From Phycisphaerae bacterium (GTDB taxonomy: Bacteria; Planctomycetota; Phycisphaerae; SM23-33): a stretch of 52,834 nucleotides of DNA. Shown here piece by piece: positions 8,045-16,050 of the stretch (position 1 is the first letter of the stretch; the number at the start of each line of letters is the position of its first letter). The notes under the pieces are model-generated. The model saw only the letters and a list, made by a program, of their open reading frames with translations, was not told the DNA's origin and did no database searches. Location: the NCBI GenBank assembly GCA_016782885.1, contig JADHXQ010000019.1, forward strand, positions 1 through 52,834, given 5' to 3'. Both the position numbers and the translations under genes were made by a program.

Positions 8045-9616
8045 TTACTCGTAGGTGCGTCCGGCGCGCCCGGACCGAAAATTTTTCCGGGCCTGCCGTA
8101 TCAACCGCCGTCCGCACTGGCTGGGATACTTGCCCGTAACACAACCGGTGCAGAGTGAACCCTGATCCATACCGAGGCAGAACCCGAGTTCCCCAACGGG
8201 CAGGTATCGCAACGAATCCACACCGAGTTCGTCAGCCATCCGATCCAGTGCGTCCTGGTCGGGGATGCCATTGTACTTTTGTCCGAAGTACGCCGGCGCG
8301 AAGAGTTCGCCCAGCGTTGACATATCGATACCGTAGAAGCACGGTGCGATGATGGGCGGACACGCCACGCGAACGTGAATTTCCCTGGCCCCGCCGCGAT
8401 TGCGTATCTGGAGAACCAGCGACCGCAGCGTTGTCGAACGCACGATGGAATCCTCGATAAGGAAGACCCGCTGCCCGTTGAGCACCGAACGCAGGGGCGT
8501 GTACTTGCTCCTGACCGAATCGCGGCGCGTGTCGGAACTATTGATGAACGTCCGCCCGACGTACCGATTGCGAATGAGCCCCTCGACGCAGGGTATGCCC
8601 ATCGCAAACGAATACGCGTCGGCAGCGGCCTTCGCCGTATCCGGTACCGGCACGACCACCGAGTCCTGCCGGGCGCCCTGGTCTTCCATCTCCGCCAAAA
8701 GGCGCCCGGAATTCGCGCGGGCGGTATAAACGCCCGCGTTGTCGATACTGCTGCCGACGTTGGCGAAGTAAACCCACTCGAAGAAGCAGTGAGCGTGCCT
8801 GCGTGCTTTGGCGAAACGCTCGATCCGCATCGCCCCGTCCTCGACGAGGATCATCGTGCCCGGATCGAGCGATTGAATGTTGGTGAACCCCATGTTCGCC
8901 AGCGCAACCGACTCGCTGGCGGCGGCCAGCAGCTTGCCCTGCACCGCCCAACACATCGGGCGGATGCCCAGTGGGTCGCGCGCGATCACCATCCGCCCCA
9001 TCGCGTCCTGGAAGACGATGTTGTACGCGCCGTCGAAACTGCGGGCCAGGGACGCCATGACCTTGCGAAGGTCAGGCGGACTGTCGCCGCGCAAACGGTA
9101 AGACAGCGCATGCATGATCATCTCGGTGTCGGTATCGAGCGTGAAGTGATAATGCCTCTTGGCGAGCAACTGGTCCCGCAACTGCGTGTAGTTCGCCAGG
9201 TTCCCGTTGAAGGCAAACGCGAACCACTTCCAAAGGCGCCCGTGGTGGCGTTCAAACGGCTGGGCGTGGCGGGTGTCGTCCCGCCCGCACGTGGCGTAAC
9301 GCGTGTGCCCGATGATCGACCTGCCGGCGTATTTCCTGATGACCGCGGCGTACTTGCCCGGATGCGACATCCGGAACGCCTCGGAAACCGTGCCAATTCT
9401 CTTGTAAGTATCGAGAATCTGGTCCCTGTCGGGATCGTATGAAGTGATTCCCGCCGCCAGTTGCCCCCGGTTCTGAATGTCCAGCAGCATCGCGGGTATC
9501 AGCGGCGTCACGTTGCGGTTGGCGACCTGCCTGCTTACGCGCCCGCCCCTGCCCACGGGCTTATCCATCCAGTACAACGCCGCCACACCACACTCGTGAT
9601 GAATGTCTTCGCTCAT
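8045..9616 (-). CDS. purF: Amidophosphoribosyltransferase
   Basis: Catalyses the first committed step of de novo purine synthesis, PRPP plus glutamine to phosphoribosylamine. The start MSEDIHHECGVAALY contains the Ntn nucleophile cysteine at residue 9, which must be exposed by removal of the first eight residues, as in the Bacillus-type enzyme. GHTRYAT and FNGNLANY are glutaminase-domain motifs, VFLIEDSIVRSTTLR is the PRPP loop, and CTGCVTGKYP near the C-terminus resembles the Fe-S ligand motif of Bacillus-type PurF. Length is 523 residues, slightly above the usual 460-500. I chose ATG 9616 because it gives the short propeptide before the cysteine; the frame is open 19 codons further upstream. 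The paralog follows 74 bases downstream. Confidence 0.9.
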   Translation of the reverse strand: MSEDIHHECGVAALYWMDKPVGRGGRVSRQVANRNVTPLIPAMLLDIQNRGQLAAGITSYDPDRDQILDTYKRIGTVSEAFRMSHPGKYAAVIRKYAGRSIIGHTRYATCGRDDTRHAQPFERHHGRLWKWFAFAFNGNLANYTQLRDQLLAKRHYHFTLDTDTEMIMHALSYRLRGDSPPDLRKVMASLARSFDGAYNIVFQDAMGRMVIARDPLGIRPMCWAVQGKLLAAASESVALANMGFTNIQSLDPGTMILVEDGAMRIERFAKARRHAHCFFEWVYFANVGSSIDNAGVYTARANSGRLLAEMEDQGARQDSVVVPVPDTAKAAADAYSFAMGIPCVEGLIRNRYVGRTFINSSDTRRDSVRSKYTPLRSVLNGQRVFLIEDSIVRSTTLRSLVLQIRNRGGAREIHVRVACPPIIAPCFYGIDMSTLGELFAPAYFGQKYNGIPDQDALDRMADELGVDSLRYLPVGELGFCLGMDQGSLCTGCVTGKYPSQCGRRLIRQARKNFRSGRAGRTYE

Positions 9617-9824
9617 TGAGTTTTCCGTAGGCCAGGAAGCCTGCTCGTCGACCAAAGCATCACAGCATAGCAACCGTCCCCGACGAACTCAAGGAAACGC
9701 GAATATTTGGCTTGGGCGCCCTTGGGCGATCGCGTCTAACATTGTCGGATATCGGGCGGTTTGGATATCGACGCGGGAAAACTGCTCGGACAAGACAGGA
9801 GAAATACCGCGCGCCCGGCGAGAA

Positions 9825-10751
9825 TCATTTTACCAACAGGTCGATCAGCGTTTCGGTCAGGGGCAGGCGGCAGCGGGACTCGAAGCCCATGAACATCGGG
9901 CTGGGATTGGCCTCGAAGAAGAAATACTCCCCTTTTTCGGTTAACCGCAGGTCTATTCCCGTCCAGACAAGGTTCAGGACGCGTGCGATACGGATGCAGG
10001 CGTCGGCGACTTCCCTGCTGAGGGCGTGGGGATCAATCTTAACGTTGGGATCTTCTCGGAAGTCCAGTGCGTCTGTCTCGATTCGACATGCCATGACCTT
10101 CCGACCGGCGACGAATACGCGAATGTCCGTGCCCTCAATGTACTGCTGGATGGTGACCGGGGCATGCTGAAGATTGTCCAGGTGCTCTTCGCTCAGGTGC
10201 TCGTCGGTGAGTATCCGCGTGTGGGCGCCGCCCTGAACGGGTTTGAATATGCACTGGCCGGCAGAGCGGGCGAAACCCTTGAGTTCGTTGCGGGAATTGG
10301 TCAGCAGCGTGCGCGGCATGATCACGGCCGGTTCGAGATTAAGCGAACATACCTTGGCCAGTTGGACGGGCTTGACCTGGTGAAGGCTCCACGCGCGGTA
10401 CGAGTTGACCCACTTACCGGGCAGGGCGTAGAGCATCGACTCGACGAGGCTGCGGGAATCGTTCTCGGCGATGAAGGCCTGCTCGCCGTCGGGCAGTACC
10501 GATGCCCCCACGCCTGTGAACTGGCGCCAGTAGATGCTGTATATGTCGTTCCAGTCGAGTATTGGCCCGTCGGGGAATTCGATCCGTGCGGAGTTGGACT
10601 GCGGACCGTAACTCAGCGCAAAGTCCGCGGGATACTGCGCGGTGTTCAGGATCCGGACGATATGCCCCTCGTCGGTGAGCAGTCCCTGAATGTACAATGC
10701 ATGTTCATCGTCAGGTTCCGCCAGAATGAGTACTAGTCGCTTCCGATCCAT
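9825..10751 (-). CDS. Graspetide-type (RimK-like) ATP-grasp ligase, predicted omega-ester macrocyclase
   Basis: A 308-residue RimK/MvdD-like ATP-grasp enzyme. Visible features: an N-terminal pre-ATP-grasp fold (LVLILAEPDDEHALYIQGLL), the motif YWRQ at residues 74-77 like the (Y/W)RR motif of graspetide ligases, the ATP-binding segment IFKPVQGGAHTRI with lysine 170, QQYIEGTDIRVF around 202-212, and the metal/phosphate motif FFEANPSPMFMGFE with E280 and N282. This family phosphorylates Glu/Asp side chains of precursor peptides and forms esters with Thr/Ser. The gene starts one base into the stop of the upstream precursor (TGATG), and that precursor carries TTxxxxEE cores, so the pairing is strongly suggestive. 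A TTG one codon upstream is also in frame; the ATG has GAGGAGG about 6 bases before it. Confidence 0.88.
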   Translation of the reverse strand: MDRKRLVLILAEPDDEHALYIQGLLTDEGHIVRILNTAQYPADFALSYGPQSNSARIEFPDGPILDWNDIYSIYWRQFTGVGASVLPDGEQAFIAENDSRSLVESMLYALPGKWVNSYRAWSLHQVKPVQLAKVCSLNLEPAVIMPRTLLTNSRNELKGFARSAGQCIFKPVQGGAHTRILTDEHLSEEHLDNLQHAPVTIQQYIEGTDIRVFVAGRKVMACRIETDALDFREDPNVKIDPHALSREVADACIRIARVLNLVWTGIDLRLTEKGEYFFFEANPSPMFMGFESRCRLPLTETLIDLLVK

Positions 10752-11725
10752 CAACCCTCCTCGCCAAGCGCCATAGTGGTCGCAATCGGTCTGCCCGGGT
10801 TCCTCGGGGGCTGGGGACGCACGACTTTTTTCGGGAGCATTTCCGTCGCGACCTTGCCCGACGGCGTGTCGGGATACCTGCGGACTATGGTCTGCAGCAG
10901 CCTGACCTGCGCCGAGCCCTTGGCCTTGCGGGCCTTCTTGAGCAGTGTAGAGGCCGCCGCTTCGTTACGCTTGAGGCGTTCGGCAAGCGGTTTGGCCTGT
11001 TTGGCGGCTTTCTTGCCGGTTGGCGTCTGGTCGTACTCCTTGGCCACCTGCTCGTAGATCGCGAGTTTGTCGGAATCCTTGCCCTTGGCGGCGGTGTCGT
11101 AAAGTTCCTGGGCCTGGACCTCGCTGAGGGCCTTATCGTACCCGTCAAGCTTGGCTGCCTCGGCGAGTTTGCCCTTGGCCTGGTCCTGCTGTTTGAAACC
11201 GTCGATTCGCGAGACCGCCCGGTAGGCCTTGATCGCCGGGACCGGTTTCTTTGCGGCAAGATCCCTGTCAGCCCGTTTGAGTTTAACTGTAAGGGCGGTA
11301 TCGAGCTGCCTTCGATAACCGGCGACCAGATTCTTGTATGGATTTCTCGGCTTGGAGGACTTGGCGGCGTTTTCGAGTTTCCTGAAATTGTCCGCCGCGG
11401 TCTCGACGTCGCCGGTTTTCAATGCGGTTCGGAAAGCCCGGCAATACGCGGCGATTCGCTCTCGCTGTCCGGGGACGGGTCCGATTATCGCGCCGCCGCC
11501 CCCATTCTCCCAGCGCGCCTTGGTGGGCGCCACTGGCGGGCGCTTGCCCCTTCCGCCCTCTTCGCCAAGGGCCAGCGTGGTCATCTGCTGGGCGAACGCC
11601 TGTGCGGCGGCGGCGGCGACCGCCCCGCCGGCGGCGAGTTTCAGCACAAGGCGGCGGCTGGTTTGGGTGGCGTCCGGCTTGTCGGCGTCCTGGCCGGAAA
11701 GAATCCTCTCGAACGGATGTACCAT
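10751..11725 (-). CDS. Tat-targeted carrier protein with two TTxxxxEE graspetide core motifs (predicted precursor)
   Basis: The product has 324 residues. Residues 22-45 are a twin-arginine signal (TSRRLVLKLAAGG, then alanines ending AQAFA). Directly after the predicted cleavage site comes QQMTTLALGEEGG, with Thr 49-50 and Glu 55-56; the protein ends in ATTMALGEEG, with Thr 316-317 and Glu 322-323. TTxxxxEE is the known core of plesiocin-type graspetides, in which Thr hydroxyls are esterified to Glu carboxylates. Between the cores, residues of about 75-295 are a Lys/Ala/Arg-rich helical domain resembling TPR-like or BamD-like repeats. Graspetide precursors are normally short peptides, so a large carrier with one core at each mature end is unusual. 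The start ATG has AAGGAG about 8 bases upstream. The ligase gene is coupled directly downstream. Modification is inferred. Confidence 0.82.
   Translation of the reverse strand: MVHPFERILSGQDADKPDATQTSRRLVLKLAAGGAVAAAAAQAFAQQMTTLALGEEGGRGKRPPVAPTKARWENGGGGAIIGPVPGQRERIAAYCRAFRTALKTGDVETAADNFRKLENAAKSSKPRNPYKNLVAGYRRQLDTALTVKLKRADRDLAAKKPVPAIKAYRAVSRIDGFKQQDQAKGKLAEAAKLDGYDKALSEVQAQELYDTAAKGKDSDKLAIYEQVAKEYDQTPTGKKAAKQAKPLAERLKRNEAAASTLLKKARKAKGSAQVRLLQTIVRRYPDTPSGKVATEMLPKKVVRPQPPRNPGRPIATTMALGEEG
10755..10762 (-). promoter_or_regulatory. Shine-Dalgarno of the ATP-grasp gene embedded in core 2 codons
   Basis: The two glutamate codons and final glycine codon of the precursor (GAG GAG GGT) form the sequence GAGGAGG, placed about 6 bases before the ligase ATG at 10751. 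The conserved core and the ribosome-binding site thus share the same bases. Confidence 0.6.
10757..10780 (-). other. Graspetide core 2 (TTMALGEE), C-terminal
   Basis: This segment encodes residues 316-323 of the precursor, Thr-Thr-x4-Glu-Glu, followed only by one Gly before the stop. It matches core 1 at seven of eight positions. Confidence 0.75.
11558..11581 (-). other. Graspetide core 1 (TTLALGEE), at the predicted mature N-terminus
   Basis: This segment encodes residues 49-56 of the precursor, three residues after the predicted Tat signal cleavage (AFA, then QQM). The pattern is Thr-Thr-x4-Glu-Glu followed by Gly-Gly. Confidence 0.75.
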
Positions 11726-12142
11726 GGTTCAACTCCTTGAGACGACTGGCGCAAAAGAAATTGGTTTCGACGTCATCGACCCGCGACCCGGGCGACGGGA
11801 TCGCAACCTTAAATTATACGCCCGGGAACAATGACTCGAAACCAAAATACATTTTTTCGCCCGAAAAAGTGTGCGACATAAAAAAGTGGCGACAGCTTTT
11901 TGACTTCGAACGACAGTTGGGGATTACATGGATTTTCGGGATTAAGGGATTAACGACTTCAATTATGTAAAGGCCGACCGTTTCAGACTTGTCGTTACCA
12001 AGACCCTGGGCGTTAATCCATGTAATCCGTTAATCCATGTAATCCCCATCTGGTTTCGCCGCGGTCCTTGTTTTCCTCTCAACTATGGGCCATTATAATC
12101 TGCCACCTTTTAATATCGCACACCCCGAAAAACTGAAAAACA
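11726..12142. other. Intergenic region upstream of the graspetide operon
   Basis: There is no gene that I can support here. It holds the precursor ribosome-binding site (AAGGAG on the - strand near 11734-11739), an A/T-rich stretch around 11845-11900 that may contain the promoter, and the dispersed inverted-repeat element at 11906-12058. Confidence 0.6.
11906..12058. mobile_element. MITE-like inverted-repeat element, copy 1
   Basis: A block of about 150 bases bounded by terminal inverted repeats: the left end reads CAGTTGGGGATTACATGG and the right end CCATGTAATCCCCATCTG. Internally it carries AGGGATTAACGAC and a second partial copy of the right repeat (TTAATCCATGTAATCC). It encodes no protein. 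A second copy with the same order of blocks is at 29886-30032, so it is a dispersed non-coding element. Confidence 0.7.
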
Positions 12143-13249
12143 TCATCCGGGCAGTTTTGGGGGGGTGCGGTTGAATATGCTCAACCGCCCCTCGTCGGCG
12201 CCCAGTATCATCGCCGCGAACGACGTGGCATATGCCCCGCCCTCGCCGCCTGACGTCTTCATGTAACTCATCGCCGGCCATTGACCCGATTTCTCCTGCC
12301 ACGACAAAACGTCGGTCTGGGCGGCCGCTATGTAACCGCCCGTCTTGTCGCGGAAGCTCTTGAATTCCTGCCCGAGCAGGCGCATTCCCATGCAACCGTA
12401 AAAGTGCCCGTAGTACGGGAAGCGTTCCTTCGATATGGCGCCCGGCGTGATCTTCAGCAGGAATTTGTACCCGTTCATCATGACCGCAAAGTCGAACTTC
12501 CGCATCAGGCCCAGCGTGGCGACATCCCCGGCGGTCCCTTCCTTCATGCTCTTGGTGTTGGGGCTGTTGTCGAGCTGGTAATCGAAACCGCCGTCGGCGT
12601 TCTGACATTTCTTGAGGTACTTGAACCCCTTGCCCAAAACGGACTCGTCGATTTCGATACCATAATTGGCCGCCGAAACCATCGCCTGAACCGCGCAGAC
12701 GGTGGTCGAGCCTTCGTGCCGGGCTTTCGCCCCGGGCTTGTACCACCACCCGCCCGAAGTGGATTGATTGTCAGCGATGACCTTTACCGCGGCGCTAACG
12801 ACGCTTCGCATCTTCGCCAGGTCGATGTCCGGTTTGGTCTTGCAGAACAGCGACCGCCCCGCCGCTTCCGACAGGGCGAGGGTCGCGAAGCCCTGCCCGT
12901 GAATCCATGAATGTCCCTGGGCTGGAAACTGCCCGTTTTTCTGCACGCCCATCAGGTACTTCAGTCCGGCGGTAAGGGCCTTGCCATTGTCGCCCTTGAA
13001 CGGTTCATCGCATGCGGCAAGGTAGCCCAGGCACGCGAAGCTGGTTACGGCTACGGTGTAGGTCTTGCCCCATGAACCGTTTGCTCCCTGGTTCTTCGTC
13101 AACCACGCCAGACCCTTGTCTCGTGCGGCGGGGATGCCTTTGGGCGGTCCAGCCGGAGCGGGCGCCGCGGGCTTGAGCGATTTGCCCGGCGATGCGCCAA
13201 CCAGCAGGCACAGACACAACGCTATCGATACTATTCGGGTGCTTCTCAT
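12143..13249 (-). CDS. Secreted toroid-repeat (prenyltransferase/squalene-oxidase-like) protein
   Basis: The 368-residue product begins with a signal peptide (STRIVSIALCLCLLVGASPG). The rest consists of repeats typical of the alpha/alpha toroid fold: GLAWLTKNQGANGSWGKTYT, TSFACLGYLAACDEP, STSGGWWYKPGA, CQNADGGFDYQLDN and a C-terminal DKTGGYIAAAQTDVLSWQE. These QNxDGGF/W repeats occur in terpene cyclases and prenyltransferase beta subunits, but no cyclase DxDD motif is visible. In planctomycetes, secreted versions are common and uncharacterised, and the catalytic role is doubtful. It shares strand with the VIT-VWA gene 91 bases upstream, so the two may form an operon. It sits near the graspetide locus, but a repeat element separates them. 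Confidence 0.8.
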   Translation of the reverse strand: MRSTRIVSIALCLCLLVGASPGKSLKPAAPAPAGPPKGIPAARDKGLAWLTKNQGANGSWGKTYTVAVTSFACLGYLAACDEPFKGDNGKALTAGLKYLMGVQKNGQFPAQGHSWIHGQGFATLALSEAAGRSLFCKTKPDIDLAKMRSVVSAAVKVIADNQSTSGGWWYKPGAKARHEGSTTVCAVQAMVSAANYGIEIDESVLGKGFKYLKKCQNADGGFDYQLDNSPNTKSMKEGTAGDVATLGLMRKFDFAVMMNGYKFLLKITPGAISKERFPYYGHFYGCMGMRLLGQEFKSFRDKTGGYIAAAQTDVLSWQEKSGQWPAMSYMKTSGGEGGAYATSFAAMILGADEGRLSIFNRTPPKLPG

Positions 13250-13340
13250 GGTGAACCTCTTTGTATTCGACGGTTATCGAACAGGCGCGGCGGCCGGCGT
13301 GAGACCGCCGCACCCACATCCCTGACAGAAACTCCTGGGG

Positions 13341-15599
13341 CTATTCGATCTGGTAGGCCTGACCGCGGAGGACGAGGAGCATCTCTTCGCCGGCCTGCTG
13401 GGAAGCCATTACCTGGTTCTCGGCTACGGTATTCTGACCGATCAGTTTGAAGTACTCGTCTGAGAAACGTTTGATCCTCTTGATCTTGTCGGCGTCCTTG
13501 GCGGGGTCGAGCTTCGAGGCCGAGGATGCGATCCAGACCCGCCCGCGACGATACAGCGATGTATCGCCCACGTTGCGGAGGCCCTTGACGTACTCCAACT
13601 TCTCGCCCTCGTAGTTCTTCTTGCTTTTATAACCCCACTGCCTGACCCCGCCGCTACCTTTGCCCGGACGACCGTTGGAGTCGGCATAATCGGGAGTAGA
13701 CGCAGGAGCAACCTGTTCAGCAGTATTCAGACCGCTTCGCATCTTGGCGGCGTTCTGCCCGCCGAAACCGTCTGTTTCCCGGGCAAGTCCGCCCACACTG
13801 GTCGCAGCCTTGGCCCGCACTTCCGCCGGACGGTGCAGGCGAGTGGTCTCGTCGGCCAGGAAACTGGTGTACGGCGTCATGATCCCGTACTTCTTCGAGA
13901 GGCGGATCAGCTCGTCGATCACTTCCTTGGACTTTCCGCTGAGCTGGATCTGGTCCATGAGATACCCGACGCGCCTGGTGGCCCATATTTTTTCGACGAA
14001 GACGTACCGCATGTCTTTCCCGGGCGGGCGGAGATCGACGTTGTACTCGAACGCGCGCGGCTTGCCCTGGTAAACACCGTTGACCACCAGGGTCGATTTG
14101 CGGCCGGCGCCCTGGCAGTCATATCGCCCGACGACCACGATCTGGTCGCCGTCGAACAGGTCGCCGAGTTCGCGCGGGTACATGTCCTTTAGCTTGACGC
14201 CCTGGAGCTTGATCTTCAGGCCGGTCATCACCGGGTTCTTGATCTTGTTGTACAGCGACGCGACCTTTGTCTCGATGGGCTCGGCGGGCTTGACGTAATC
14301 GCTGCGTCCCTTGTTCTGGAGCGACAGCTTGTCCAGCAGGCGAACGTTGGGCTGGTATCCCACGCCGAAGGTGAATATCCGTGCGCCGCATTTGTTGGCG
14401 GTCTTGGTTTCGTAGAGGATGTCCTTTTCCTCGACCTTTCCCACGGTCGGCTGCCCGTCGGTCAGGAAGATGATATACGAGGGGCGTTTGGAGTCGCCGG
14501 CCTGCTTCAGTGCGACCTGCAGGGCTTCGTGTATGTTCGTCCCGCCGGTGGCTTCGAGGCGGTCGACCATGTCCAGCGCCACTGTGATCTTCTCCTTGTT
14601 GGCGGCGACCATGGTCCCGAAGAAAGTCTCGACGCTGTCGTTGTACGCCACGACATTGAATTTATCTTTGGGATTGAGGTTCCTCAGCACGAATCTCAGG
14701 GCTTCCTTGGCCTGGGCGATCTTCTTGTCGCTCATCGATCCGCTGTGGTCGAATACGGCGATAACGTTCTTGGCGACCACCGCGGTGTTCGAGTTTCGGG
14801 GGTTTGGGCTGACGAGCATCATGAAGTGCCCGTCGGTTTTGCCGTCGCCCTGGTGGGTAACGAGCGAGGCTCCGATTTTCTCGTTTGCGGACTTGTAGAA
14901 GAGTTGGAAGTCGGTGGTCGGGAGGGCCTTCTTGACCTCGTAGACCGCCGTCACGTGGTTCGGCGCTTTGCGATTGACGTTAAGCGAGTGCGTTGGCGAG
15001 TAGACCGGTCCGATGTCGGCTTTGGATTTGATGTCGACGTTGACGCGGACCGAGTCGATAGCCCTTGCCGAATACTTTTCGGTGTTCAGCGGGTACCAGA
15101 CCTCCACGAGGTCCTGGTCCTTCTTGCAGACGCTCTTGTAGGTGACGATGACCTTGCACGGTTTTCCGGGCATGAGCGGGAACGCCCTGGTCTTGTAGAG
15201 CCCGAACCCGACGTACTCCAGGAGGGCCGGATCCTTCTTCTTGCGGACAATGCTCTCGTAGATTTTCCGTGCCTCGTCGGCCTTGAGCAGTTTGGCGGCG
15301 AACTCCTTACCGTCGACGACCAGCGTCATCGAATCGATGGCGGCGCCCGGAGGAACGGGGAAAAGATATTCGACCTCGATCATTCCCTTGCCGGTGTTGA
15401 CGAACGCCTGGTCTATGGACACCGCCGCCACCTGGTCGCGAACGACAACGTTTACGTGATGGTATTTCACCGCCCACGACCCGCGGACGCGGATGTCGCG
15501 GCGGATCGGAACGATCATCCCGTCGCCCAGGGCAAGTTCCACGGATCCAAGCACCATAGTCAGCATCGCCGCGATCAGAATTACACGTGTCTTTTTCAT
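13341..15599 (-). CDS. VIT and von Willebrand factor A domain protein, secreted
   Basis: A 752-residue protein with a signal peptide (KKTRVILIAAMLTMVLGSVELALG). Residues of about 40-170 are a VIT domain: VAAVSIDQAFVNTGKGMIEV, then YLFPVPPGAAID, with ADEARKIYESI. Residues of about 280-450 are a VWA domain with an intact MIDAS metal site: VFDHSGSMS, a central threonine (TGGTNIHEAL), and FLTDGQPTVG. The remainder is a beta-rich region plus a helical Gly/Ser/Lys-rich tail. The architecture resembles inter-alpha-trypsin inhibitor heavy chains and the many bacterial VIT-VWA exported proteins thought to bind ligands or partner proteins. There is no sorting signal at the C-terminus. A perfect 40-base hairpin lies 119 bases upstream of the start. 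Confidence 0.9.
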   Translation of the reverse strand: MKKTRVILIAAMLTMVLGSVELALGDGMIVPIRRDIRVRGSWAVKYHHVNVVVRDQVAAVSIDQAFVNTGKGMIEVEYLFPVPPGAAIDSMTLVVDGKEFAAKLLKADEARKIYESIVRKKKDPALLEYVGFGLYKTRAFPLMPGKPCKVIVTYKSVCKKDQDLVEVWYPLNTEKYSARAIDSVRVNVDIKSKADIGPVYSPTHSLNVNRKAPNHVTAVYEVKKALPTTDFQLFYKSANEKIGASLVTHQGDGKTDGHFMMLVSPNPRNSNTAVVAKNVIAVFDHSGSMSDKKIAQAKEALRFVLRNLNPKDKFNVVAYNDSVETFFGTMVAANKEKITVALDMVDRLEATGGTNIHEALQVALKQAGDSKRPSYIIFLTDGQPTVGKVEEKDILYETKTANKCGARIFTFGVGYQPNVRLLDKLSLQNKGRSDYVKPAEPIETKVASLYNKIKNPVMTGLKIKLQGVKLKDMYPRELGDLFDGDQIVVVGRYDCQGAGRKSTLVVNGVYQGKPRAFEYNVDLRPPGKDMRYVFVEKIWATRRVGYLMDQIQLSGKSKEVIDELIRLSKKYGIMTPYTSFLADETTRLHRPAEVRAKAATSVGGLARETDGFGGQNAAKMRSGLNTAEQVAPASTPDYADSNGRPGKGSGGVRQWGYKSKKNYEGEKLEYVKGLRNVGDTSLYRRGRVWIASSASKLDPAKDADKIKRIKRFSDEYFKLIGQNTVAENQVMASQQAGEEMLLVLRGQAYQIE

Positions 15600-15718
15600 G
15601 GGATATCTCCAATTAATCTCAGCTTGATTTCAGTGATTTCAGTAAAAACGTCTCAGATGAACTATTGGACGCACCACCATGCCCAATGGTTCCAAGAAAA
15701 TGAACATCACCGGCCATG

Positions 15719-15758
15719 GGGTGTGAGAATATTTTCCGGCGAAAATATTCTCACACCC
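15719..15758. repeat. Perfect 18-bp-stem hairpin
   Basis: GGGTGTGAGAATATTTTC, a CGGC loop, then the exact reverse complement. It is a long perfect stem-loop with an A/T-rich upper stem, in the intergenic region upstream of the VIT-VWA gene. It is followed on the + strand by AGAGCAGGATAAAAAAG, so it is not a standard terminator. It may be an operator, a mobile-element remnant or an RNA structure. Confidence 0.75.
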
Positions 15759-15831
15759 AGAGCAGGATAAAAAAGCCTTTAGTCCGTCGTCTCTTTTATA
15801 TCCGTGTCATCCGTGCCATCCGTGGCAAAAA

Positions 15832-15871
15832 GCCGTTGTCGTAGCCGTTGTCGTGGCCGTTGTCGTTGTCG
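15832..15871. repeat. Short tandem repeat of GCCGTTGTCGT units
   Basis: Three to four imperfect copies of a 6-12 base unit (AGCCGTTGTCGT, AGCCGTTGTCGT, GGCCGTTGTCGT, TGTCG). It appears to be a simple-sequence expansion in non-coding DNA. Confidence 0.55.
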
Positions 15872-15880
15872 GGGGACAAA

Positions 15881-15905
15881 TGGGGTCAGAGCGCATTTAG
15901 CCGTT
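15881..15905 (-). repeat. Dispersed 25-base repeat, inverted copy
   Basis: Reverse complement of the repeat starting AACGGCTAAATGCGCTCTGA and ending CCCCA. Two direct copies occur at 17066-17090 and 17101-17125. The unit is reminiscent of sequences flanking REP-associated transposases, but no transposase is present here. Confidence 0.6.
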
Positions 15906-16030
15906 AGAATGGGATTAGAGCCAATTATGACCTTGGCAAAAAAGCTGCCAAACCGCAAGCGGCATACAAGACGGGATTCCATACAGGCGGGCAGACGGGA
16001 ACCAAACCTGAAGTCCCGCCGCTTTGATCA

Positions 16031-16050
16031 ACGCGGCGAGACGCCGCGTC
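16031..16050. repeat. REP-like palindrome, copy 1
   Basis: ACGCGGCG-aga-CGCCGCGT, followed by CTACGAACGGA. The same palindrome with the same flank is found at 16992-17020. Confidence 0.6.
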
